From: Rhodobacterales bacterium
Lineage (GTDB): Bacteria > Pseudomonadota > Alphaproteobacteria > Rhodobacterales > Rhodobacteraceae
DNA length: 64,000 nucleotides
Direction: 5' to 3'
Assembly (NCBI GenBank): GCA_002748265.1
Contig: PDRY01000016.1
Location: forward strand, 62,001-126,000
The notes under the pieces are model-generated. The model was given only the letters and a program-made list of their open reading frames with translations, had not been told where the DNA came from and did not search any database. Of the stretch, positions 7,761-16,497 are shown piece by piece. The first letter of the stretch is position 1. The number at the start of each line of letters is the position of its first letter. The translations under genes were made by a program, and so were the position numbers.

Positions 7761-9070
7761 ATATTCGAGGGCAGGAACAGCACAAGCGACGGTATCAGCA
7801 GCAGCAGGACCAAACGTAGCAGGTCCATGACCCAGAACGGGGTCACACCGCGGAAGATCGTGCCGGTCGACACATCGCCCACCACCCCTTTCAGGATGAA
7901 GACGTTAAGTCCCACAGGCGGTGTGATCAGGCTGATTTCGGTCACGACAACGACGATGATGCCGAACCAGACCGGATCGAACCCCATGCCGGTGACCAGT
8001 GGAAAGAAGATCGGCACCGTCAGCAGCAGCATCGAGAGCGATTCAAACACGCAGCCCAGGGCGATGTAGATCAGGATGATCACGCCCATCACCAGCCACG
8101 GGTAGAGATCGTAGCTCTCCACGAAGCTCCGCAGTCCTTCGGGCAGCCCCGCGTAGTTGACGAAGTTCGAAAACACCCAGGCTCCGATCAGCACCGCAAA
8201 CAGGGATGCGGTGGTCATCGCCGTCTCCGCCAGCACCTCCATCGTGTCGCGCAGGCTCAGGCGGCCACGGCTCAGCGCGATCAGGAAGGCGCCCATTGCG
8301 CCCATGCCAGCGGCCTCGGTCGGAGAGAAGGTCAGGTGCAGCGGCCAGAAATCGAGCGCGCCGTAGAGACCTCCGATGACGAGGAAGAACAGCAGGAGCA
8401 CCGCCCAGACGCCCTTCAGCGCAGCGATCCGCGCGGGCCAGTCGCTGCGCGGCCCGGCGGGGCCGGATTCAGGGCGGCGCATGACCGAATAGCGCACGGC
8501 CAGCAGGTAGAAGAGGATGCCCAGCGTTCCGGGGATGATCCCCGCGATGAAGAGCTTTCCGATCGAGGTTTCGGTGAGCAGCCCATAGATCACCAGGATC
8601 ACCGAGGGCGGGATCAGGATCCCCAGCGTGCCGCCCGCCGCGATGGAGGCCGTCGACAGTCGGTCGTCATAGCCGTAGCGACGCATCTCGGGCATGGCGA
8701 CCTTGGACATGGTGGCCGCCGTGGCCAGGGACGAGCCTGAGATCGCAGCGAAGCCACCGCAGGCCACGATAGTCGCCATCGCCAGACCGCCTTTGAAGTG
8801 ACCGAGAAAGGCGTTCGAGGCGGCGTAAAGCTCACGGCTGATGCCGCCCTTGTTCACGAACAACCCCATGAGGATGAAGAGCGGCACGACCGACAGGCCG
8901 TAATCCTGGCTGGTGTCGATGATCAGCCGCGCCACCATCGAGATGGCGCCGCGAAAGCTGGTCTCCAGCATGTAGCCGATCATGCCCACGAACCCCATCG
9001 CGAAGGCGATAGGCACCCTCAGCAAGACGAGCGCGAGGACGGCGGCGAACCCAATGGCGCCTTCAATCAT
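7757..9070 (-). CDS. dctM: TRAP transporter large permease (DctM)
   Basis: 437 aa, highly hydrophobic, with the DctM signatures GLFVNKGGISRELYAASNAF and GGTLGILIPPSVILVIYG and a C-terminal ITPPVGLNVFILKG. It is the sodium-driven transport subunit. I chose the ATG at 9070, preceded by GGAG, rather than the earlier in-frame start. It overlaps the dctQ stop. The neighbouring oxygenase operon suggests that the cargo is the carboxylic acid degraded by those enzymes. Confidence 0.93.
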   Translation of the reverse strand: MIEGAIGFAAVLALVLLRVPIAFAMGFVGMIGYMLETSFRGAISMVARLIIDTSQDYGLSVVPLFILMGLFVNKGGISRELYAASNAFLGHFKGGLAMATIVACGGFAAISGSSLATAATMSKVAMPEMRRYGYDDRLSTASIAAGGTLGILIPPSVILVIYGLLTETSIGKLFIAGIIPGTLGILFYLLAVRYSVMRRPESGPAGPRSDWPARIAALKGVWAVLLLFFLVIGGLYGALDFWPLHLTFSPTEAAGMGAMGAFLIALSRGRLSLRDTMEVLAETAMTTASLFAVLIGAWVFSNFVNYAGLPEGLRSFVESYDLYPWLVMGVIILIYIALGCVFESLSMLLLTVPIFFPLVTGMGFDPVWFGIIVVVVTEISLITPPVGLNVFILKGVVGDVSTGTIFRGVTPFWVMDLLRLVLLLLIPSLVLFLPSNM

Positions 9071-9581
9071 GAGTTTTCTCCAGCTCGTGCGGCGCAATGA
9101 TGAGCATCACGGCCCGCCATAGAAGGGCCAGTGCGGTCACCATGGTCATCAGCGCGACAAACCATTCCACGTAATGCACCGGCAACTTCAGGTATTCCAT
9201 TCGGTCGCCATAGGACTTGCTGCGCTGCGCCAGATCGTAGACCCGCAGGGCGGGCCAGATCAGGATCCCACCGCAGAAAACCGATACGGCGATGTCCACA
9301 AGGCGGCTGATCCGCAAGCGCGCAAAGATACCGTCCAGAAGGTCAACGCTGATCTGGTTGCCCTGATGCGACAGCAGCGGCATGGCCGAAAAGACGGTGA
9401 TGGCCATCAGCAGGCGTGTCAGGTCGGCGGCGAATTGGATCGGCGCGTTGAGGGTCGAACGCAGCATGACATCGGCGAATGTCAGCAGCATCAGCAGCAA
9501 GAGTGCACCCGAGGCCAAAGCAATGGGCAGGCGGTGCGCCAGCCATCCCGCCCAGGCGGGGAATGAGCGTGCCGTTGTCAT
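9063..9581 (-). CDS. dctQ: TRAP transporter small permease (DctQ)
   Basis: 172 aa with four predicted membrane segments, typical of the DctQ subunit that partners DctM. The ATG at 9581 has a GGAG site 9 nt upstream. It lies between the binding protein and DctM; the 3' end overlaps the dctM start by 8 nt. A hairpin separates it from dctP. Confidence 0.9.
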   Translation of the reverse strand: MTTARSFPAWAGWLAHRLPIALASGALLLLMLLTFADVMLRSTLNAPIQFAADLTRLLMAITVFSAMPLLSHQGNQISVDLLDGIFARLRISRLVDIAVSVFCGGILIWPALRVYDLAQRSKSYGDRMEYLKLPVHYVEWFVALMTMVTALALLWRAVMLIIAPHELEKTHD

Positions 9582-9601
9582 GAAAGGGGCTCCGTTGAGT
9601 T

Positions 9602-9627
9602 CGGCGGGCACGGGAAAGCGCCCGCCG
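9602..9627 (-). promoter_or_regulatory. Intercistronic hairpin between dctP and dctQ
   Basis: Arms CGGCGGGC (9602-9609) and GCCCGCCG (9620-9627) form an 8-bp GC stem with a 10-nt loop and no U-tract. Such hairpins downstream of binding-protein genes commonly protect the upstream message and so give more binding protein than permease. Confidence 0.45.
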
Positions 9628-9638
9628 GGATTGGCGCG

Positions 9639-10655
9639 TCAGTTGGCGGCCATGTCCGTTTTGACCATCTCATAGGCGGCGTTGGCGTCGATGCCAGCAG
9701 CGTCCAGCTCTGCCAGAACCTTGTCGATCACCCGCTGCGCAATGGCGGCGAACTTGGCCTGGTCTTCGTCCGAGGCCGGGATGACCGCATTGTCGGCAGC
9801 CGCTTTGGTCGCGTCATAGCCGATCTGGTCCGACAGGTCCCACGCGGCGCCTGCCATCCGGCTGGCCGGTTCGCCAAACACCTGTTCGTTCAGGGCTGCC
9901 TGGACGTCCTCGGGCAGGCTGTCGAACTTTTCCTGGCTCATGATGATGGCGAAGGATCCGCGATAGAGCCCGCCCGGCATGTCATAGATGTTCCGGGCCA
10001 CCTCGGTCAGTTTGAAGCCGACCCGTTCGCCCACATTCATCGCCACGGCATCCGCCGCACCCGAGGCGAGCGTCTCATAGACCTTCGGCGCCGGGACGTT
10101 GATCCCGATCAGGCCCAGCTCGGCGCCGACATCGCCTGCGACGCCGCCACCGATCCGGGTCTTCAGGCCGCTGAGATCGTCAAGCGTTTCGACATCGGCA
10201 TTGGTCATCATCTGGCCGGGGCCATGCGTCATCAGCGCCACAAGCTTGACGCCGCGATGCTCATCCAGTTGCTGGAGATACGCTTCATGCACGCGCCAAT
10301 AGGCGACGGCGGAGGCCTCCGAGGAGCCCTCATAGCCCGGAAGTTCCGCCAGCTTCGTGCCGACGAACCGGCCCGGCTGGTATCCGTGGAAGATGATCGC
10401 CATGTCAGCGGCGCCGTCCATGACCAGATCCATCTGAGCGGGCGGCGGTGCCAGGCCGAATTTCAGCTCACCGGTAACCTCCCCACCGGTGGCGTCTTCC
10501 ATCATTTCCACGAGGCCCGCGAAAATCTCCGTGTTGATCCCGTGAGTGGGCGGCAACCAGGTCGAAATGTTGAGCTTGGTTTCGGCCATTGCCGCGCCGC
10601 CAAGTGTCATCAGCGACAAGGCCGATGCCGAGACGAGTTTGGTGAAGTGAAACAT
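9639..10655 (-). CDS. dctP: TRAP transporter periplasmic solute-binding protein (DctP family)
   Basis: 338 aa with a clear signal peptide (MFHFTKLVSASALSLMTLGG followed by AAMA and then the mature start ETKLNI). The body has the DctP-type fold: WLPPTHGINTEIFAGL near the N-terminus, LKTRIGGGVAGDVGAELG in the middle (the conserved Arg that binds the ligand carboxylate lies in this motif), and a C-terminal helical tail. I chose the ATG at 10655 because it follows GGGGAGG and begins the signal peptide; the longer frame reaches into the operator. It is the first gene of the import operon. The operator at 10687-10702 lies 32 nt upstream. Confidence 0.93.
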   Translation of the reverse strand: MFHFTKLVSASALSLMTLGGAAMAETKLNISTWLPPTHGINTEIFAGLVEMMEDATGGEVTGELKFGLAPPPAQMDLVMDGAADMAIIFHGYQPGRFVGTKLAELPGYEGSSEASAVAYWRVHEAYLQQLDEHRGVKLVALMTHGPGQMMTNADVETLDDLSGLKTRIGGGVAGDVGAELGLIGINVPAPKVYETLASGAADAVAMNVGERVGFKLTEVARNIYDMPGGLYRGSFAIIMSQEKFDSLPEDVQAALNEQVFGEPASRMAGAAWDLSDQIGYDATKAAADNAVIPASDEDQAKFAAIAQRVIDKVLAELDAAGIDANAAYEMVKTDMAAN

Positions 10656-10686
10656 GAACGTCCTCCCCTGTTCAGGTCTCCGTTCA

Positions 10687-10702
10687 ATATGAAAAATCAT
10701 AT
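10687..10702. promoter_or_regulatory. Operator candidate 2, 16-bp inverted repeat before dctP
   Basis: ATATGA, a 4-nt spacer, TCATAT: the same arms and spacing as the repeat at 7218-7233, and likewise directly downstream of a weak -10-like sequence (TACTTT on the minus strand). The flanking base also matches (T before the arm when read on the minus strand). Confidence 0.7.
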
Positions 10703-10892
10703 AAAGTATTTCCAGAACTATTTTTGGCTGGGTTCGTGCGTGCGTATTTTTGTTTTTTTACAATAAATACATAAGCATGAAGGGCGATGTTTAAGTTTTA
10801 TTGAGGGCAGCCCTCTCGACGGACCTAGATGCATTTGAGGAGAGTGTAGCAAACGCGCGTCGTCGGCCGAAGGACGATTCGGTCAAACTGCT

Positions 10893-10938
10893 GCTTCAAG
10901 CATCAAAATTTTTTCGGAAAATAGTTCATGCTTGAAGC
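10893..10938. promoter_or_regulatory. Paired palindromes GCTTNAAGC, far upstream of dctP
   Basis: GCTTCAAGCAT (10893-10903) and ATGCTTGAAGC (10928-10938) form an 11-bp inverted repeat, and each half is itself a 9-bp palindrome. The centres are 37 bp apart with an AT-rich spacer. This could be a second regulator's paired operator or a hairpin. No matching site was seen elsewhere by eye. Confidence 0.4.
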
Positions 10939-11012
10939 GTTTGCAGATGCCCCTATTTCGCGACCGTGCCGAGGGGCAAAAAATGTCTTGGATTGTGTGG
11001 TCGGATCGTCCC

Positions 11013-11041
11013 GAGCGGCAGCGCCTGGGGCCCCGCCGCTC
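11013..11041 (-). terminator. Possible hairpin downstream of the RND pump gene
   Basis: Arms GAGCGGC (11013-11019) and GCCGCTC (11035-11041) flank a 15-nt GC-rich loop. On the minus strand no U-tract follows, so it is at best a weak or factor-dependent terminator or an RNA-end protector. Confidence 0.25.
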
Positions 11042-11059
11042 AGAGATGTTCAGGGCAAG

Positions 11060-14000
11060 CTACGTAGCGGGCGTCGGGCGTCCCCGAGGCCCGATCAGCT
11101 GGTAGAAGACCGGCGCGGCGATCAGCGTCAGGATCGAGGCGAAGGCCAAACCGCCCATGATGGTCACGGCCATGGACGCAAAGAAGGCGTCCCAGATCAG
11201 CGGCACCATGCCAAGGATCGTCGTTGCTGCCGCCAGCACCACGGGCCGCAGACGCGACGTCGATGCGCGCACGATGGCATCGCGGCGATCCCATTCGGGA
11301 TGTTCCTGGCGGGTCAGGTCGATTTCCTCCACCAGCACGATGCCGTTCTTGATCAACATGCCTGACAGCGACAGCAAGCCGAGAAGCGCGGTGAAGGTGA
11401 AGGGCATGCCGGTGCCCAGCAGGCCCAGCGTCACCCCGTTCACGGCCATCGGAACCAGCAGCCAGATGATCAGCGGTTGGCGCAGCCCGTTGAACAGCAG
11501 GACCGAAATCAAGATCATGATCAGAGCCGATACCGGCAGCTGAGCGCCGAGCGACGCCTGCGCTTTGCTCGAGCTCTCGAATTCGCCGCCCCACTCCATG
11601 TTGTAGCCTGGTGGAAGTGCCATGGCTTCGATCGGTGCGGTGACCTCAGCTTGCACTTGCGCGGCGGTCAGGCCTTTGGTGACATCGGCCCCGACGGTGA
11701 GCGTGAACACCCGGTTGCGGCGGTGGACCAGCGTGTTTTGCGCCTCGTATTCCAGCCCGTTCGTCACCTGGCTGAACGGCACAAAGCTGTTGGTGCCGCT
11801 GACATAGAGCAGCTGATCCGCCAGCGTGAGCGGCCGGTCGGCCGGTTCGCGCACGATCACTGGGATCTGCCGTTCGCCCTCGCGATAGACGCCCGAGCGC
11901 AGCCCCTCCGATGCAAATCGCATCGTGTCGGTGATCATGTCGCGGGTGACCCCGGCCTCTTGGGCGCGATCGGTGGCGTAGATCGGGCGCAGGACCTTTT
12001 CCATCTCACGCCAGTCCTGGCGCGGATCGACGATATCGGGGGAGGCCTCCTGCAGGATCGCGATCGCCTGATCGCCCAGATTGCGCAGCATCTGCGGATC
12101 GGGCCCCGAAAAGCGCACCTCGATCGGATCACCGCCGCCGGGGCCAAAGGCCAGCCGCTTTGCGCGGAATTCGCCTTGGGGCAGGGCGTCTGCGGCGAAA
12201 CCCTCCAGCCGCGCGATGAGACCGGCGATGGTGTCGATGGTCTCGGTCCGCACGATGATATGGCCATAGGACGGGTTCGGGTCTTCGGCCTGATAGGTCA
12301 GCATGAAGCGCGACGCGCCCTGACCGGCATAGGCCGTGGTCGACACGACCTCGGGCTGGTCGATCAGCCAGGCCTCCATCACCTTGAGATCCTCAGACGT
12401 CTGATGGATGGAAGCACCCTGTTCCAGCTTGTAGTGGACAAAGAACAGGGGCGTGTTGCTGTCTGGGAAGAACTGCTGCTTGATCTGGGCGAAACCCATG
12501 AAACACAGCACGGTGACGCCCAGAAGGGCAGGAACCACGATCCACCATAGTTTGATGCACAGCCGCAGCAGAGCCGCATAGGCGCGGAAGATCGGGCCGC
12601 TATAGGCGTCTGCTGCGCCTGCCTCTCCGCGTTTGAAGACATAATGGCCCAAGAGCGGTGTGACGGTGATCGCCAGCACCCAGGACAGCAGGAGCGAAAT
12701 CCCGATCACCGCAAAGAGCGAGAACAGGAATTCGCCGGTCGCATCGGGGCTCAGCCCGATGCCAGCAAATGCCATGATGCCGATGACGGTCGCGCCCAGC
12801 AGGGGGATTTGCGTCTTGCCTGCTGTCTCTTCGGCGGATTCGCGACTGGACTGACCATGGGCCATGCCCACCTGCATACCTTCCGCGACCACCAATGCGT
12901 TATCGACCAGCATCCCCATCGCGATGATCAGCGCCCCGAGCGAGATCCGCTCCATTTCGATGCTGAACAGGCCCATGAAGAACAGGGTGCCAACCACGGT
13001 CAGCAGCAGCGTTCCCCCCACGACGATGGCAGCGCGCGGCCCCATGGCAAGGGCCAGAACGGCGACGACGATGGCGACCGACATGGCGAGGTTCAACAGA
13101 AAGTCGCTGGAGGCCTCGTCCACGACGACATGTTGCTGATAGATCGGGTGCAGCTCAACGCCCAGCGGGATCAGCGGCGCAAGCTGCGCCAGTTTCTCAT
13201 CGGCACGGTTGCCGACTTCGACGATGTTTTCGGTCGAGAGCCCCGCGATGCCGAGCGTGAACGCGTCCTCGCCATTGTGGCGGATCAAGATGGACGGCGT
13301 GGTCTCGCGCTCGCGTTTGACGGTGGCGAAATCGACCAGATTGATCAGGTTGCCGGCGACGCCGATGGTCAGTCCCTGAATTTCCGAAACGCTGTCCCGG
13401 CCATGAGGCGCTTGCAGCAAGATCCGGCCATCTGCGTTTTCATAGGCGCCACCATCGACGACGTTGTTTGCTCCGGCAATGGCCCCTTGGATGGCATATG
13501 GAGGGACGTTCTGGTTCACCACCAAAGCGGGGTCGGGCTCGATATAGATCACCTCGTTGGGCACGCCCGAAACAGAAACATCGGCCACGCCATCGACCGT
13601 CAGCAATTCGCGCCGCAGGAAGGTCGCCATCTGGTAGAGCTCGGCATCGGAATAGCCCGGTGCCGTGACGGCGTAGTAGATGCCGTACACATCTCCGAAA
13701 CTGTCGTTCACAAACGGGTGGCTGGCGCCCGTTGGCAGCCGCGTGTCGTTCACCCGATTGCGCAGCTTGGTCCAGATCTCAGGCAGCTGGTCGCCATCAT
13801 AGATGGACTTCATATTGACCGTAATGCGGCTCTGGCCGGGCTGGTTGACCGATGTGATGAAATCGACCTCGCCCATCTTCTGGATCTGGGATTCCAGCGG
13901 TTCACTGATTTCGCGGGCAACCTGTTCGGCACTGGCGCCGGGGTATTGTGTGACGACGACTGCGGTTTTCAGGGTGAAGGCCGGGTCTTCCAGCCTGCCG

Positions 14001-14095
14001 ACCGAGAGAAACCCCCACAGCCCGCCAAGAATGCAACCGAGGATCAACAGCCATGTGTAGATCGGCCGGTCGATGAAAAGCCTTGCGATGGACAT
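11060..14095 (-). CDS. RND-family efflux pump inner-membrane permease
   Basis: 1011 aa, the normal length for a hydrophobe/amphiphile efflux RND pump. It starts with MSIARLFIDRPIYTWLLIL, an N-terminal TM1, followed by a large periplasmic domain, and has the TM4 segment GALIIAMGMLVDNALVVAEG with the proton-relay Asp. A second periplasmic half and TM8-12 follow. It would export drugs or other hydrophobic compounds using the proton gradient, with the adaptor encoded 12 nt upstream. No outer-membrane channel or dedicated regulator lies beside it, so a TolC-like protein encoded elsewhere is presumably used. Confidence 0.95.
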   Translation of the reverse strand: MSIARLFIDRPIYTWLLILGCILGGLWGFLSVGRLEDPAFTLKTAVVVTQYPGASAEQVAREISEPLESQIQKMGEVDFITSVNQPGQSRITVNMKSIYDGDQLPEIWTKLRNRVNDTRLPTGASHPFVNDSFGDVYGIYYAVTAPGYSDAELYQMATFLRRELLTVDGVADVSVSGVPNEVIYIEPDPALVVNQNVPPYAIQGAIAGANNVVDGGAYENADGRILLQAPHGRDSVSEIQGLTIGVAGNLINLVDFATVKRERETTPSILIRHNGEDAFTLGIAGLSTENIVEVGNRADEKLAQLAPLIPLGVELHPIYQQHVVVDEASSDFLLNLAMSVAIVVAVLALAMGPRAAIVVGGTLLLTVVGTLFFMGLFSIEMERISLGALIIAMGMLVDNALVVAEGMQVGMAHGQSSRESAEETAGKTQIPLLGATVIGIMAFAGIGLSPDATGEFLFSLFAVIGISLLLSWVLAITVTPLLGHYVFKRGEAGAADAYSGPIFRAYAALLRLCIKLWWIVVPALLGVTVLCFMGFAQIKQQFFPDSNTPLFFVHYKLEQGASIHQTSEDLKVMEAWLIDQPEVVSTTAYAGQGASRFMLTYQAEDPNPSYGHIIVRTETIDTIAGLIARLEGFAADALPQGEFRAKRLAFGPGGGDPIEVRFSGPDPQMLRNLGDQAIAILQEASPDIVDPRQDWREMEKVLRPIYATDRAQEAGVTRDMITDTMRFASEGLRSGVYREGERQIPVIVREPADRPLTLADQLLYVSGTNSFVPFSQVTNGLEYEAQNTLVHRRNRVFTLTVGADVTKGLTAAQVQAEVTAPIEAMALPPGYNMEWGGEFESSSKAQASLGAQLPVSALIMILISVLLFNGLRQPLIIWLLVPMAVNGVTLGLLGTGMPFTFTALLGLLSLSGMLIKNGIVLVEEIDLTRQEHPEWDRRDAIVRASTSRLRPVVLAAATTILGMVPLIWDAFFASMAVTIMGGLAFASILTLIAAPVFYQLIGPRGRPTPAT

Positions 14096-14107
14096 GGGTG
14101 ACTCCGC

Positions 14108-15151
14108 TCAGTTCGGAAAGCCGGAAAAGCGGCGCACCTGCTGCCCGTCAGCCAGGCGAGACAGGCCGGACGCGACAACCTGTTGGCCCGCGTCCAGACC
14201 GCTGGTAACCAGCAAACTGCCGTCAGGCGCCGGTGCGATCTCGACCGGATGAAGCTTGACGACGCCCTCATCAGCGGCGTCGGCCGCAGGCTCAAAGAGC
14301 ATCACCTGCGCGGCGCCGTCATTGGCCAGTCGCACGGCGGAGGCGGGCAGGGCGATTTGCGTCTCGCCGATATCGCGATAGACGTGGACCGTGACTGAGG
14401 TGCCCGGCAACAGATTCAAACCCTCAGGCGGGGCCATGCCAAGACTGATGCGGAACGTTTGGCCGACCTGCGATGTCTCGGCATTGAATTCACGCAAGGT
14501 CAGCGGATAGCGTGTCGGGCTGCCGACGAATTCGGCCTCGATGCGGGTTTCGCCCTTTCCGCCGGTTTGCTGGAACAGCACTTCCGGGACGTCGATATTG
14601 ATGCGGATCTCCGACATGTCATGCAGGCGGACGACTGGCGTTCCCGGAGCAATCAATGTGTAATTCGCAACCTTGCGCCGTGCCACAAGCGCATCAAAAG
14701 GCGCCCGCAACGTGGCGTGCTTGAGCGACAATTCGGCATTTCGCAACGCAATGTAGGCCGAGCGGGCGGCGGTTTGGGCATCCTCGATGCTCACCCGACT
14801 GGCGGCATTGCCGCGCAGTTGCTCACGTCGGCTCAGCGTCCGCTGGGCTTGATCGCGCTGCAATTCGGCCTGGTTGAAGGTCAACTGAAAGGGCTCTTGA
14901 TCCAGCTGTGCGATGACTTCGCCCTGGGGGACCGTCTCGCCTTCGATCGCCGGAAAGTCGACGATCTGTCCGCCGACCCGGAAGGCCAGATCAACGGACT
15001 GCCGCGCCGCGACCCGACCGAAGAACTGGCGCTCGATCACACTTTGTGCCGCTTCCGTGGTGACGATCTTCACGTAGGGGGCAGGACTGTCATCCGCTGT
15101 GGCAACGATTGGCGCAAACATACCAAAAATGGCGAACACGATTTTCTTCAT
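14108..15151 (-). CDS. RND efflux periplasmic adaptor (membrane fusion protein)
   Basis: 347 aa with a signal peptide (MKKIVFAIFGMFAPIVATA). The body has the biotinyl-lipoyl-like hairpin halves (FRVGGQIVDFPAIEGETVPQ and LRAPFDALVARRKV) around an alpha-helical hairpin, then a beta-barrel domain. The ATG at 15151 is preceded by AGGA and starts a proper signal sequence. The open frame continues upstream to 15493 but that part has no family character. It forms a two-gene operon with the RND permease. Confidence 0.93.
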   Translation of the reverse strand: MKKIVFAIFGMFAPIVATADDSPAPYVKIVTTEAAQSVIERQFFGRVAARQSVDLAFRVGGQIVDFPAIEGETVPQGEVIAQLDQEPFQLTFNQAELQRDQAQRTLSRREQLRGNAASRVSIEDAQTAARSAYIALRNAELSLKHATLRAPFDALVARRKVANYTLIAPGTPVVRLHDMSEIRINIDVPEVLFQQTGGKGETRIEAEFVGSPTRYPLTLREFNAETSQVGQTFRISLGMAPPEGLNLLPGTSVTVHVYRDIGETQIALPASAVRLANDGAAQVMLFEPAADAADEGVVKLHPVEIAPAPDGSLLVTSGLDAGQQVVASGLSRLADGQQVRRFSGFPN

Positions 15152-15510
15152 AAGGATGTCCTGACCTGAAAGCCTGAGTGCGTTATTGGCATCGCGGGTC
15201 GCAGGCTGGCAACCCCACCGCCGATCATCGAAAGACCTAGGTGCGTCTTTTGATGTTATCTGCAAGGCGCGCGCGGCACAAACGTCGCGTGACTTCAGTA
15301 ACGGGAGCGAGCTGCGTGTTCGATCCGCGGGCACCTGGGCTAGCGCTCCATCGGCCCGCTTTTCTGGAGGGGGCTTAGCGCGAGCGCGGCGACCATTTCG
15401 CAGCGTTCGCTTGGTTGCGCATAGGGCGCTGTCTTGGCAATGAGGCTCAAAATGACGAAAGCGCGGGTGGTGGAGTGCTCCGCAATGCAGCAAGCACCGC
15501 GTCCGAAAGT
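15152..15510. other. Intergenic region between the divergent RND operon and dusA
   Basis: 359 nt without a supported gene. It includes the long inverted repeat at 15227-15254 and the promoters presumably serving both directions. I could not place clear -35/-10 boxes. Confidence 0.6.
15227..15254. promoter_or_regulatory. Inverted-repeat operator candidate upstream of the RND operon
   Basis: Arms ATCGAAAGAC and GTCTTTTGAT (one mismatch in 10) are separated by 8 nt. The site lies about 76 nt upstream of the adaptor ATG, a usual place for a TetR- or LysR-type site. No regulator gene is adjacent. Confidence 0.45.
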
Positions 15511-16497
15511 ATGAACATGACCGCGAAAATGCACATTCAGGAACATGCCAGGTTGTCCGTCGCTCCGATGATGGACTGGACGGACCGCTGGTGCCGTCTG
15601 TTTCATCGCCAGATGAGCCGACACGCGCTGCTCTACACTGAAATGGTGACCGCGCCCGCTTTGGTGCGGGGCGGGGCTGTGCATTTGCTGGATTTTGCGC
15701 CTGCTGAACAGCCCGTTGCGCTCCAGCTGGGCGGGTCCGACCCGGCGGAGCTGCGGGATGCCACAGCCATGGGCGCGGAGCGCGGCTATGGCGAGGTGAA
15801 CCTCAACTGCGGCTGCCCGTCAGACCGGGTGCAATCCGGCACGTTCGGCGCCGTCCTCATGACCCAGCCCGAACTGGTCGGGCGTCTTTGTGCCGCCATG
15901 CAGGGGCAGGGCGCCGAGATCACGGTGAAATGCCGCTTGGGCGTGGACGATCAGGATCCCCAGATCGCCCTGCCGCGCCTTCTGGAGGAGGTCGCGGGCG
16001 CCGGGGTTGAACGGGTCACGATCCACGCGCGAAAAGCGTGGCTCAAGGGATTGAGCCCAAAGGAAAACCGCTCCATCCCACCGCTGGATTATGATCTGGC
16101 GCTTGCGATGAAGGACCGCTTTCCGGGGCTGCATATTTCGCTCAATGGCGGGATCGAGACTCTGGACGCGGTGCGGGCGCAGCTGGCGCGGGGCTTTGAC
16201 GGCGTGATGATCGGGCGCGCGGCCTATCACCAGCCCTACGACATCCTGGCAGAGGCGGACATGGTGTGGGGCGGATCCCCTGCCGCACCGCGCACGGATA
16301 TCGCCCGCGCCATGGAGCCCGCAATCCGCGCGCATCTGGACGAGGGCGGGCGGCTCCACCAGATCACGCGGCATATGCTGGGCCTGTTCGCCGGTCAGCC
16401 GGGGGCCCGCAAGTGGCGCCAGGTGCTCTCCACCAAGGCGACGCGCGACGGCGCGGGCTGGGAGGTGGTCGAGGAGGCTCTGGCAGCGCTCGGCTAG
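15511..16497 (+). CDS. dusA: tRNA-dihydrouridine(20/20a) synthase
   Basis: 328 aa from the ATG at 15511. DusA features are present: [14 protein letters not shown] near the N-terminus (FMN-binding segment), [17 protein letters not shown] with the catalytic cysteine, VKCRLGVDD, and GVMIGRAAY. It reduces uridines 20/20a in the tRNA D-loop with FMN and NADPH. ATGs at 15517 and 15529 are alternative starts and none has a strong ribosome site. Its TAG stop shares the tetranucleotide CTAG with the stop of the convergent cobQ gene. Confidence 0.93.
   Translation: MNMTAKMHIQEHARLSVAPMMDWTDRWCRLFHRQMSRHALLYTEMVTAPALVRGGAVHLLDFAPAEQPVALQLGGSDPAELRDATAMGAERGYGEVNLNCGCPSDRVQSGTFGAVLMTQPELVGRLCAAMQGQGAEITVKCRLGVDDQDPQIALPRLLEEVAGAGVERVTIHARKAWLKGLSPKENRSIPPLDYDLALAMKDRFPGLHISLNGGIETLDAVRAQLARGFDGVMIGRAAYHQPYDILAEADMVWGGSPAAPRTDIARAMEPAIRAHLDEGGRLHQITRHMLGLFAGQPGARKWRQVLSTKATRDGAGWEVVEEALAALG

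Larger units (their letters stand above)
10656..11059. other. 404-nt intergenic region upstream of the TRAP operon
   Basis: No gene is supported here. It holds, from low to high coordinates, the MarR-type repeat (10687-10702), an AT-rich stretch (about 10730-10800), two GCTTNAAGC palindromes (10893 and 10930), and a GC hairpin at 11013-11041 downstream of the RND gene. The plus-strand open frame starting at 10928 runs into the antisense of the RND gene and is not convincing. Confidence 0.7.

Noticed and set aside
10928-11365. Plus-strand frame of 145 codons at the RND 3' end
   Set aside because: Overlaps the palindromes and runs antisense to the pump gene; no ribosome site or motif.
12644-14101. 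485-codon plus-strand frame opposite the RND pump
   Set aside because: Asp/Gln/His-rich mirror of membrane helices; no support.
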